A stretch of DNA of 64,000 nt, from positions 1 through 64,000 of the forward strand of contig NZ_NDYP01000002.1 in NCBI RefSeq assembly GCF_002165775.1. Reading direction: 5' to 3'. The notes beneath the pieces are model-generated. The model was not told the DNA's origin and made no database searches. It saw only the letters and a program-made list of their open reading frames with translations. This DNA is from Campylobacter concisus. GTDB lineage: Bacteria; Campylobacterota; Campylobacteria; Campylobacterales; Campylobacteraceae. This document shows positions 25,189-33,731 of the stretch, piece by piece. Both the position numbers and the translations under genes were made by a program. Numbering within the stretch: position 1 is the stretch's first letter; each line of letters starts with the position of its first letter.

Positions 25189-25752
25189 CTATTCAAAGAA
25201 TGAATAACCATCGGCGATATGAGCTGTTCCTTGTCGTCTATCTATCTCGATCTTCTTTAACAATATTTCGGAATTACCATAAACTTTACCCTTGGCGGAG
25301 ATATTACTTGGATAAATATAATATTTTCTAGAAATATCATCCAAATTAAGTTCAGTAAAACAGTCTACACCAAAGTAATTTTTGTAGCAATTCAATAAAT
25401 ATTCCAAGAAAAGCTTTGAAGACTTTAATTGTAAAGCGGCTTTATCTATGTATTCAACACTTGGTTTAATTTCACAAAAACATATTCTTAAACCATCGTT
25501 TATTTTTAAAAATACTATAAAATCACAATGCGAATCGGTTGAAACACTATCTCCTTTAAAAAACTTAATAGTATGAGTTTTCTCTTTTTGTCGCAGTATT
25601 AAAACATCGTCTTTATTTTTAAATGTGAAATTTATTTCTTTAATGGGACTTTCTTTTTTTTCCTCTGTTATTTTAAATAAATTCCCGTGAGGTTTAATTT
25701 TTAAATCATCACAAATAGCTTCCCAAAAATCTTTTAAATTTTTATTTGTCAT
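25189..25752 (-). CDS. putative PD-(D/E)xK nuclease, partner of the ATPase
   Basis: A 187-residue soluble protein that I do not recognise as a named family. Residues 77-96 show CDFIVFLKI followed by RICFCEIKP: an Asp in one strand and Glu-x-Lys in the next, the layout of a PD-(D/E)xK nuclease core (candidate residues D77, E94, K96). The flanking sequence is A/T-rich. Its start overlaps the ATPase gene by 11 bases, so the two proteins are translationally coupled and likely work together. Nuclease activity is inference; it could also be a structural partner. Confidence 0.6.
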   Translation of the reverse strand: MTNKNLKDFWEAICDDLKIKPHGNLFKITEEKKESPIKEINFTFKNKDDVLILRQKEKTHTIKFFKGDSVSTDSHCDFIVFLKINDGLRICFCEIKPSVEYIDKAALQLKSSKLFLEYLLNCYKNYFGVDCFTELNLDDISRKYYIYPSNISAKGKVYGNSEILLKKIEIDRRQGTAHIADGYSFFE

Positions 25753-27139
25753 TTTTGTTACTCTCTAAAAGTGTAGCAAAAATTAAGCTTTGATTTTCAT
25801 TTTGTGTATCTATTGGAGAATCAAAAGTATTCATAAAAATTCCGCGTTCATTGATATCAACACTACTCAAAATGTTTTTACCTTTTTTATTCTCTGCCAA
25901 ATATGCTTTTACTTTTTGATGGTTAATTTTGTACTCTTTTGTATAACCTTTATTTTTAAACTTATCTATCTGGTCGTCAGTTAAACTTCCAAGCATTACA
26001 CAATTACTTATTTCACGAACAATATAATCACTATGAGTTGTGATAAACACTTTTATGCCTGCATTTGCAAGTAATACCAAAAGCCTAGCGACTAAAATTT
26101 GATTATTCGGATGTAGATTTAATTCAGGCTCATCGATCATAAGAATGTCTTTCTTGCTGGCCGTATTAAGAATATAGAAATTTAACATCAAAAGAGATCT
26201 AACTGAGCTAGAGGCTATCTCTATATTGTAACCTTTTCTTGATTTTTTAGGTTGAAATAAAATTCCTATATCTGTAACCTTATATTTACCTCCAACTAAA
26301 TTGCTTAACACCTTCAGGATTTCTTGATTCTTGCTATTGTCCTCTTTAAAACAACTATCTTTTTTAGATAGTTGTTTTAAGCTTCTTATAAAATTAATAT
26401 TGTCTCTAACCGGCTTTGGGTATAGTTGTTTTTTTTCATCTAATATTTCAAATACATCAACATCTTCATCTCTTGCCATTCTTTTTAAAGTTTCCAATTT
26501 TGCTATTTTTGTAAAGTCGAGTTCTTCTTGAAAAATTGATGCTCCAGTCCTTTCAACGCTCAAAATAAAATTATTTCTTAAAATTATATGTAGTAAAGCG
26601 TCAGATAAAAGATTCATGTAATCTGCAATATTTCTTTTGTCTATACTATTTGTAGGTTTTATTATAAGTCCATCATCATATAAGATATGCTCAAATCTTC
26701 TTTTTGCTCTTACCAATAAATTATCTGATACTAAAAATACATTAATGGCGTCTTTTATTTCATCCATTGAAATTGAGATTTCAACATTAAATTCTAAATT
26801 TGCAAAGTCATCTTCTTTTCCAGCCATAACTCCAATTAAAAAATATTCTTCGTACATTTTTGACTTGCTTAACATATGTTTTTGTAACCGTTCTTTGATT
26901 TTATTATATGTAAGTTTTATTTCTTGCATATCATCATGTTCTACATTATCAGAAATATCCCCTCTAGCTCTATAATAAGGTATCTCTCGTATATTGCGCA
27001 TATAGTCTAAATAGCCATACAAACTGTAAGTAGCGTAAGTTTTTCCTGTGTTATTTTCACCACATATAATAGTAAGATCGCCTACCTCAAAATTTGCCTC
27101 ATCAAGCATTCCTACATTTTTTAGGCTTACCTTCATCAA
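25742..27139 (-). CDS. AAA/ABC-type ATPase (RecF/OLD-like, no TOPRIM)
   Basis: 465 residues. Walker A is GENNTGKT (27-34), a signature-like ASSSVRSL is at 309-316, Walker B ILMIDEPELNLHP is at ~332-344, and the switch His is in FITTHSDYIV (H369). The ~270 residues between the motifs form a helical insertion, as in RecF/SMC-like and OLD-type ATPases. The C-terminal ~90 residues do not look like a TOPRIM nuclease. The pairing with a small putative nuclease resembles two-gene phage-defence units such as Septu or PARIS in plan, but the partner differs. Low GC marks it off from the GC-richer genes on both sides. Confidence 0.8.
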   Translation of the reverse strand: MMKVSLKNVGMLDEANFEVGDLTIICGENNTGKTYATYSLYGYLDYMRNIREIPYYRARGDISDNVEHDDMQEIKLTYNKIKERLQKHMLSKSKMYEEYFLIGVMAGKEDDFANLEFNVEISISMDEIKDAINVFLVSDNLLVRAKRRFEHILYDDGLIIKPTNSIDKRNIADYMNLLSDALLHIILRNNFILSVERTGASIFQEELDFTKIAKLETLKRMARDEDVDVFEILDEKKQLYPKPVRDNINFIRSLKQLSKKDSCFKEDNSKNQEILKVLSNLVGGKYKVTDIGILFQPKKSRKGYNIEIASSSVRSLLMLNFYILNTASKKDILMIDEPELNLHPNNQILVARLLVLLANAGIKVFITTHSDYIVREISNCVMLGSLTDDQIDKFKNKGYTKEYKINHQKVKAYLAENKKGKNILSSVDINERGIFMNTFDSPIDTQNENQSLIFATLLESNKNDK

Positions 27140-27231
27140 TAATCCTTTTAAAATTTTTAAATTTATAATTATTTAAACCGGATTGTATCTAAAAAAAGAT
27201 AAAATCGAAGGAAATTTTAAGGAGCCAAAAA

Positions 27232-28443
27232 ATGTCAAATATCTTAATCATCGGAGCAGGTGGCGTTAGCCAAGTCGCAACCGTAAAATGTGCGATGAAC
27301 TCGGACGTTTTTACAAATATCACCCTAGCAAGCCGCACAAAAAGCAAGTGCGACGCGATCGCTAAATTTATAAAAGATCGCCTTGGTGTGCAGATAAACA
27401 CCGCACAGATCGACGCTGACGACACAGCAGCCGTGGTGGAGCTCATTAAGCAAACAAAGGCTGATCTGCTTCTAAACGTCGCGCTGCCGTATCAAGACCT
27501 AACCCTTATGGACGCTTGCGTAAAGGCTGGCATACCTTACATCGATACCGCAAACTACGAGCACCCCGACACCGCAAAATTTGAGTACAAACTGCAGTGG
27601 GCGAAGGACGGCGAGTTTAAAGCTGCAAATACGATGGCGCTGCTGGGAAGCGGCTTTGATCCGGGAGTGACGAACGTATTTTGCGCCTACGCACAGCAAA
27701 ATCTCTTTGACGAGATCCACGAGATCGACATCCTAGACTGCAACGCAGGCGATCACGGATATCCGTTCGCGACGAATTTCAACCCCGAAATCAACCTGCG
27801 CGAAGTAAGCGCAAAAGGCCGCTACTGGGAGCGCGGCGAGTGGAAAGAGACCGAGCCGATGGAAATAATGTTCAAATGGGACTACCCAAAAGTCGGCGTC
27901 AAAGATAGCTATCTGCTCTACCACGAGGAGCTTGAAAGCTTAGTAAAAAATATCAAAGGACTAAAGAGAATCCGCTTTTTTATGACCTTCGGACAGAGCT
28001 ACCTAACTCACATGAAATGCCTAGAAAACGTCGGCATGCTACGCATCGACGAGGTCGAGCATAACGGCGTGAAAATCGTGCCGATACAGTTTCTAAAGAC
28101 TTTGCTGCCGGACCCTGCGTCGCTAGGCCCCCGCACGAAGGGCAAAACCAACATCGGCTGCGTGATCCGCGGGCTCAAAGACGACAAAGAGCGCCAAGTC
28201 TATATCTATAACGTCTGCGACCACGAGGCTTGCTACGCCGAGACGGGCGCGCAGGCCGTTAGCTACACGACTGGCGTGCCTGCGATGATCGGCTCGATGA
28301 TGGTTGCAAAGGGTATCTGGAGCGGAAAAGGCGTCTTTAATATGGAAAACTTCGACGCCAAGCCTTTCATGGACGAGCTAAATAAACAGGGCTTGCCGTG
28401 GGAGATTATCGAAATGAAACCCGGCGAGAGGTATGAAGTCTAA
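27232..28443 (+). CDS. carboxynorspermidine/carboxyspermidine dehydrogenase
   Basis: A 403-residue saccharopine dehydrogenase-family enzyme. It reductively condenses aspartate semialdehyde with a diamine, giving carboxyspermidine (or carboxynorspermidine) for NspC. The Rossmann motif is IIGAGGVSQVA (residues ~5-15); further blocks are PYIDTANYEHPD, GFDPGVTNVF and TGVPAMIGSMM. Its partner decarboxylase nspC is at 38013. The gene is clearly richer in GC and in GCG/CGC codons than core genes of the window, suggesting replacement by a copy from another lineage (inference). Confidence 0.92.
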   Translation: MSNILIIGAGGVSQVATVKCAMNSDVFTNITLASRTKSKCDAIAKFIKDRLGVQINTAQIDADDTAAVVELIKQTKADLLLNVALPYQDLTLMDACVKAGIPYIDTANYEHPDTAKFEYKLQWAKDGEFKAANTMALLGSGFDPGVTNVFCAYAQQNLFDEIHEIDILDCNAGDHGYPFATNFNPEINLREVSAKGRYWERGEWKETEPMEIMFKWDYPKVGVKDSYLLYHEELESLVKNIKGLKRIRFFMTFGQSYLTHMKCLENVGMLRIDEVEHNGVKIVPIQFLKTLLPDPASLGPRTKGKTNIGCVIRGLKDDKERQVYIYNVCDHEACYAETGAQAVSYTTGVPAMIGSMMVAKGIWSGKGVFNMENFDAKPFMDELNKQGLPWEIIEMKPGERYEV

Positions 28444-28931
28444 ATTTAGACTTGTCTTTTTACGATATACTTTGTTAAATTTTACCTTGCTTCACTGCGA
28501 CGGGACATACAGCCCGCCTCATTCGCAAGGTAAAATTTGCCGCGTCTAGCGAAAAGATACCACACCTTATCTTTAATTGTATTCAAATTTAATTCAATTC
28601 AGCAGGCTACTTGCCTAGATTATGCTTAAAAATATTCTGCTTGCAGCTACAAGCGAAGCTAAGTAGAAATTTCGCCTTACCTTCTTTTAAATTCAAATTT
28701 TTTACTAATTTAAATTTTACTGGGTCACGTATTTCATATACGCTCCCGTCGTAAAATTTAAATCCGCCTTGAGTAAGGCAAAAAATACTGCGCCTTGCTC
28801 TACTGCATTTAAATTTCTAGTTTAAATTTTGCGCCACCTGCATTCAAATTTTACATCAAATTTAATTTAAGCTTCCGCGCCGAAAAGCGTTTAAATTTAG
28901 CTACAATCGCGCAAATTTTATCAATGAAACT
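28444..28931. other. gene-free stretch with two large hairpins
   Basis: No credible gene. Two perfect inverted repeats with loops of about 30 bases are present: 28477-28490 with 28525-28538 (14-bp arms, AAATTTTACCTTGC) and 28709-28720 with 28751-28762 (12-bp arms, TTTAAATTTTAC). Both share the TAAATTTTAC core and have GC-richer loops that can fold again (CGGG/CCCG and CGTAT/ATACG). The first could act as a terminator after the dehydrogenase gene. Otherwise function unknown. Confidence 0.6.
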
Positions 28932-30154
28932 TTGAGTAAATTTAAAGCTCTCAATCTCCAGTCGCGTAAACCCTGCACCCACTCAAATAACAACAAAAGG
29001 AAAATTTTAAACTCCAAAAACTTCGCTATCTTTTTAGTCGTACTGAGCGCACTCATGGCTTGTACATCGCTATCTACGGACGTATATCTACCTGCTATGC
29101 CTACAATGGAGCGGCAGTTGCACGGAGACTCTGAGCTTACGATAACGGGCTTTTTGATCGGTTTCTCCATCACACAGCTCGTCTGCGGCCTATCAGTGAT
29201 AGGATCGGGCGTAAAATCCCGCTTTTCATCGGTATGGCGCTCTTTGCGATCGGATCAGTAGGATGCGTGATGTCGGACAATATGGCTAGCGTCGTGTTCT
29301 GGCGTGTGTTTCAGGCCGTAGGCGCATGCGTAGGACCGATGCTAAGCAGGGTAATGATTATCGATATTTTCGGTAGCTCGCAGGCCGCACAGATGCTCTC
29401 TACGCTGGTTATTATCATGGCGATAGCACCGATAGTGGGTCCGTTATTGGGCGGCGCGATACTGGAATTTGGCTCTTGGCACGGGATATTTTGGCTGATG
29501 GCGCTAGCTAGCGCGGTTATGTTTGCGATGATTTTTTCTCTGCCGGAGATCTTGCCACCGCAAAAGCGCTCCACAAAGCCAATCGCATCGTCTTTTAGAA
29601 ATTATCTAAGATTATTGCAAGACGCCAAATTTATGCGCTACACTCTTAGCGTGACGTTTGCTTGCGTTGCCGCCTATGCCTTTATCACGGGCTCATCGTT
29701 TGTATATATCGATTATTTCAGCATTCCTAGCAAATACTACGGATTTTTATTCGGCATAAACATCGTGGGCGTCATGGCGCTAAGTTTCGTAAATAAAAAG
29801 CTGGTAAAGCGCTATGCGCTAAACTGCCTACTCATAGTCTCCACGCTCGTCGCCGCGCTTGCTGCCAGCGTGCTGTTTGCATTTGCGTTTTTCAAAACGG
29901 GCGGCGTTCTTGGCGTGATAATCCCGATGTTTTTCGTTTTTAGCATGAACGGCATTATCACTTCTTGCTCCAATGCTGCCGCTCTTGATAGCGTGCCGCA
30001 GGAGATGAAGGGCTCGGTCGCTGCGCTCATCGGCTCGCTGCAATACGGCAGCGGCATCCTCAATTTTCGGTCACCAAGACCAAAAATCAAATTTAGCGCC
30101 GGCGGGCTTAGCCAAATTTTACTTTTTCTTATTTTCGCTTTTTTGCGCGTTTAG
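28932..30154 (+). pseudogene. Bcr/CflA-type MFS transporter, frameshifted and truncated
   Basis: The first part (to ~29190) encodes helices 1-2 with STDVYLPAMPTMERQL, ending in ITQLVCG. The frame should continue as SDRIGRKIPLFIGMALFAIG, but this reads in another frame: one C seems to be missing after GGCC near 29190. The second part runs to ~30060 (GSLQYGSGIL) and then loses MFS character, ending in an unrelated tail, so the last helices are gone. Relatives are 12-helix drug exporters. High GC, as in the dehydrogenase gene. Confidence 0.85.
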
Positions 30155-30420
30155 CGCCTCAAATTTCTGCTTTAAAATTTTAAAAATCTCGTGCTTTGGG
30201 AGTTCGTATTTGTTGTATATCACGGCGTTATCATCGCCGCTAGGCTGCATGAGGCCATATGCTAGCCCGCCTTTTTTTAAATTTTTATGTTTGAAACACT
30301 AATTTTGTGCTTGGCGTCTATCTCGGGGATGCCGATTTTGTCGATATCTTTAAAATAAAATTTCGCATTCTTACCGCCTTTTTGTATGAAAAATCCGTCA
30401 TTTTCGATTTTTCGGCATCA
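30119..30420 (-). pseudogene. decayed paralogue of the membrane protein gene at 36799-37263
   Basis: Minus-strand translation gives FYFKDIDKIGIPEIDAK, then after a stop and frame change GLAYGLMQPSGDDNAVIYNKYEL. These match FYFKDIDEIAIKSFGDK and CFGLVQPLGDDLIIIFDKYEL of the gene at 36799-37263. The N-terminal membrane part is missing. It begins within the broken MFS region, so the join at ~30060-30120 looks like a deletion scar. Confidence 0.8.
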
Positions 30421-30450
30421 CAGAATAAGAAACTAGGATAAGGAGGTAAC

Positions 30451-30480
30451 TTCGGCGCAAGCTAACTTACTGGCGCCGAA
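30451..30480 (-). terminator. hairpin downstream of the YceI gene
   Basis: Perfect 8-bp arms TTCGGCGC / GCGCCGAA around a 14-base loop, nine bases after the YceI stop on the minus strand. There is no clear U-tract, so it is only a possible terminator. Confidence 0.4.
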
Positions 30481-30488
30481 TTTGAAAG

Positions 30489-31034
30489 TTATTTTATCAC
30501 TGCTTCAAAGCTAATATCTACATCTGGATAGCTTTTTCCGCCATGAAATGGTTTGGCAGCAGCAGCAAATTTATCAAAGCTCTCATTTAACTTCAAATCA
30601 TTTACAAGATCAACTGAAAATTTTGCCATTAGCTTGCCATTTTGCACTTCATATTTTGTTTTAAAAGTTTTTGAATTGCCATTTATGCTAAGCTCAACAT
30701 CCATTTCTCCAGCCTTATCGTCGCCATTTACTGCTACGATCTTGCCATCTACTGCCTTGCCATCGAAAATAATGCCAATCCTTTTATCGCGGTCAGGCAG
30801 CTTTGTGTCGATATCTTTTGGCTCTAGCTTAAATTCAAAGCTCTTTAAAAAATCAGCAAAATTTGCATTTTCTTGACTTTTAAAATTTATCGTTTTAAAA
30901 GTACCTGGTACGGCTGTCTTATTTGCTAGCTTGTAGCCAGTAAATGTTACCTTTGGTTCACCTTCTACGCTAAATGCAAGAGCTGAAACTGCAAAAAATG
31001 AAGCTGCTAAAGCAACAGAAGTAAGTTTGTTCAT
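30489..31034 (-). CDS. YceI-family periplasmic protein
   Basis: 181 residues with a signal peptide (cleavage near ALA-FS) and a YceI lipocalin-like barrel, a family that binds polyisoprenoid molecules such as long-chain quinone precursors. Typical stretches are ANFADFLKSFEF and YPDVDISFEAVIK at the C-terminus. Length is normal. Single gene with an AAAGGAT ribosome-binding site. Confidence 0.88.
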   Translation of the reverse strand: MNKLTSVALAASFFAVSALAFSVEGEPKVTFTGYKLANKTAVPGTFKTINFKSQENANFADFLKSFEFKLEPKDIDTKLPDRDKRIGIIFDGKAVDGKIVAVNGDDKAGEMDVELSINGNSKTFKTKYEVQNGKLMAKFSVDLVNDLKLNESFDKFAAAAKPFHGGKSYPDVDISFEAVIK

Positions 31035-31145
31035 AAAGAATCCTTTTTATAATATTGATAATAAATATCGCAAATTATATATCTACTTACTTCAAAAAAG
31101 ACTTAAAATCTCTTTTTAATTAATGAATAAATTTTTAATAGCTTC

Positions 31146-32252
31146 TTACTCTGGATCATCGCTAAAATCGTTATCCCTAAAGATCGCATAAAAATTTATG
31201 AGCCAAAAAACAAAAGCGATTGCTATGAGCATTGCGGGCAAATGAATGTAAAAGCCACTCCAAAAATAAGCCAAAATTCCTCTACTAATGCCAGCTAAAA
31301 GAACTAAAATAAAAGCAATTCTACTAAGGCGTAAAAACTCAAGTTCTTGTCCGCTGTGACGAAGTCCTGCGACATTAAATATAAGCATCACGCTAAAAAT
31401 TACCGCATTTATCGCTATTAGATGTATAAAATTTGTCTCAAGATGGAGTTCAAAAATGCCGCTAAAGCCGATACCTAAAAACCCAATCGCTAAAAATAGT
31501 TGCATAAAATAGTATAAAAGCACAAAGCTATGCCTAAAAAGCTCTTTATAGTGCCACTCTTTAAGCTTTGCAAGTACCGCACTTCCACAAGCTATCGCAG
31601 CATAATAGACACCTAAGCTTGCTTCAAAAAATATATTTAAAAGTAAAAAGGCACAAACGCAGCAGATAGCGATATTTTTATAGATAAAATTTGGCACAAA
31701 AACAGCTTCATCCATACCTTTTTCTCTTTTTAGCGCTTCTTTTCCGAGTACGACACTAACGCGGTAAGAGATGAGTAAAATAGCGATTACGTGGATAAAA
31801 ACTTGTAAATTTAGAAATTTTTCATTGCCACTTATTAGATAATAAATTTCAAAGCTTAAAATGCCAAACAAAAAGCCAAGTACGCCAAATTGATCATCAT
31901 TTTTATCTCGCCAGATCATATAAAGGCAAAGCATCACTAGATATGCCCAAAAAAGCGTAATAAAAAAATGTGCTAAAAATAAGCTAAAAAGTGCAGCTAT
32001 AAAGCTAGTTGCAAAGAGTGAAAATAAAATGTAGGCGTGGACTTTTAGTGAGGAGCTGAAATTTGTCCAGTCGGTTAGTCCTGTGAGTAAAAATCCAGCA
32101 TAGGCAAGTGCTAGAAAAAGGTGTAAAAATATAAATTTATGTAAACTCACAAAATCAGTTGGTGTAAAAAATATAGCAGCTCCTAGCACAGCACAGGCAG
32201 CGCTGGTAAGAAAAAATATCCTCATAGGATATGTAAAAAAGTTGTTAATCAT
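31146..32252 (-). CDS. NnrS-like haem-copper membrane protein
   Basis: About 368 residues with roughly 12 hydrophobic helices, starting MINNFFTYPMRIFFL. The start at 32252 overlaps the ATPase stop by eight bases; a longer frame to 32279 is less likely. NnrS family proteins are associated with denitrification and nitric oxide stress. Typical elements: YPMRIFFL at the N-terminus, ELHLETNFIHL, and AGLRHSGQELEF. As the last gene of the TonB/ABC operon it may use the imported substrate (inference). Confidence 0.75.
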   Translation of the reverse strand: MINNFFTYPMRIFFLTSAACAVLGAAIFFTPTDFVSLHKFIFLHLFLALAYAGFLLTGLTDWTNFSSSLKVHAYILFSLFATSFIAALFSLFLAHFFITLFWAYLVMLCLYMIWRDKNDDQFGVLGFLFGILSFEIYYLISGNEKFLNLQVFIHVIAILLISYRVSVVLGKEALKREKGMDEAVFVPNFIYKNIAICCVCAFLLLNIFFEASLGVYYAAIACGSAVLAKLKEWHYKELFRHSFVLLYYFMQLFLAIGFLGIGFSGIFELHLETNFIHLIAINAVIFSVMLIFNVAGLRHSGQELEFLRLSRIAFILVLLAGISRGILAYFWSGFYIHLPAMLIAIAFVFWLINFYAIFRDNDFSDDPE

Positions 32253-32946
32253 AATAAATTTGCCCTTTAAAATTTTCATCTATTGTTTTACTAATAAATG
32301 CAAAATCACGGTTTTTAAAAGCCTCATCTAAAATAAGCTCTTTTTGTATGACCGCACCTTTATTTGCGAGAAAATAAATTCTATTTGACATCTTTACGGC
32401 CTCCATTCTGTCGTGTGTGACGAGTATTATGCTCATGCCCTCACTCACTCTTTGGCTGACAATATCGATCAAAATTTCTTTCATATCATAATCAAGCCCC
32501 GAAAATGGCTCATCCATTAAAAGCAGGTCAGGTTTTGTTACAACTGCTCTTACAAAAGCGACCCTTTGCCTCATGCCGCCACTTAGTTCACTTGGATATT
32601 TTAGTGCGTCTTTTTGACTAAGACCGACTTTAGAAAAAAGCTTTAAAACGCTGTTTTGATCAGGTTTATCCATAACCAAAAGCACATTTTCAAGAGCATT
32701 TTTCCATGTAAGTAGACGATTTTCTTGAAAAAAGTATGTCATCTTTTTAAATTTATTAAAAATTTCCCCTTTTCTGGGCTCATTTAGTCCGCTAATAAGC
32801 CGTAAAATAGTAGTTTTCCCACACCCTGAAGGCCCAAAAAGCGTCACTACTTCACCTTTTTCTACCTTTAGGCTAAAATTTCTTACGACCTTATCTCTTA
32901 AAATTTCATACTCTATATTTTTAAGTTCAAGCATCATCTTCTCCAA
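32245..32946 (-). CDS. ABC transporter ATP-binding protein (SsuB/NrtD type)
   Basis: 233 residues. Walker A GPSGCGKTT, Q-loop FFQENRLLTW, signature LSGGMRQRVAF, Walker B LLLMDEPFSGLD, switch LVTHDRMEA. It drives import through the neighbouring permease. It overlaps the permease gene by 13 bases. Confidence 0.92.
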   Translation of the reverse strand: MEKMMLELKNIEYEILRDKVVRNFSLKVEKGEVVTLFGPSGCGKTTILRLISGLNEPRKGEIFNKFKKMTYFFQENRLLTWKNALENVLLVMDKPDQNSVLKLFSKVGLSQKDALKYPSELSGGMRQRVAFVRAVVTKPDLLLMDEPFSGLDYDMKEILIDIVSQRVSEGMSIILVTHDRMEAVKMSNRIYFLANKGAVIQKELILDEAFKNRDFAFISKTIDENFKGQIYYD

Positions 32947-33731
32947 GGCATTAGAGCTATTTTTAAAGGCTCAATGATGAGGTACTCAAAAAGCATGATA
33001 AGAGTGATGCTTAAAAGAACATACGCCATTACCTCGGTTGTTTCAAGCATCGCCCTTGCATTTGCTATCTTTGCTCCCATGCCGTTATTTGCACCTAGTA
33101 GTTCGGCCATTATGACTATCTTTACGCCCATTGCAACAGCTACGCTAACAGAGCTTATGATATAGCTTGTAAGATGTGGGATATAAAGGTGTTTTATTTT
33201 TTTTAAAAAGCCTAAATGATAGGCATCAAACATCTCTTTTAGCTCCTCATCTACACTACTCATAGCAACTGCCGAGCTTGCAAAAGTAAGCGGTAAAACC
33301 GTTATAAAGATAGTAAAAATGGTGCTAAAATTTCCAAATCCAAACCAAAAAATAGCAAGCACTATCCAGATAATTGGCGGCATTGATAAAAGCAAGGTAA
33401 TAACAGGCTTTAAAAAGGCCGCAAAGCTTTTAAAGCTACCTGCTATTAGCCCTAAAAATATACCAAAAAATGTTGCCGTGCTAACCCCAACTAGTGATCT
33501 GCAAAGCGTTATATTTATCTCGCTATTTTTGTAATCTTTTAAAATTTCACAGGCTTTAAAAAATACATCTTTTGGCGATGGGAGTAGGAGTGGGGAGCTA
33601 AACTCGCTTCCCACTTGCCAAATGGCTAATATCAAAAAAACTACGGCAAATCCGCTAAATCCGCCCCAAAAATAGTCAATTATTTTTAAAAAGCTTGAGC
33701 GATCTTTTTTAATGCCATCGATTAATATCAT
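32934..33731 (-). CDS. ABC transporter permease (SsuC/TauC type)
   Basis: 265 residues with six helices. LLLPSPKDVF after helix 1 is characteristic of SsuC/TauC-type permeases, and the EAA-like loop LKEMFDAYHLGFLKKIKHLYIPHL contacts the ATPase. Overlaps the binding protein gene by four bases. Confidence 0.9.
   Translation of the reverse strand: MILIDGIKKDRSSFLKIIDYFWGGFSGFAVVFLILAIWQVGSEFSSPLLLPSPKDVFFKACEILKDYKNSEINITLCRSLVGVSTATFFGIFLGLIAGSFKSFAAFLKPVITLLLSMPPIIWIVLAIFWFGFGNFSTIFTIFITVLPLTFASSAVAMSSVDEELKEMFDAYHLGFLKKIKHLYIPHLTSYIISSVSVAVAMGVKIVIMAELLGANNGMGAKIANARAMLETTEVMAYVLLSITLIMLFEYLIIEPLKIALMPWRR

Noticed and set aside
28932..29261. Two separate MFS genes (28932-29261 and 29234-30154)
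   Set aside because: They are halves of one transporter joined through a one-base frameshift.
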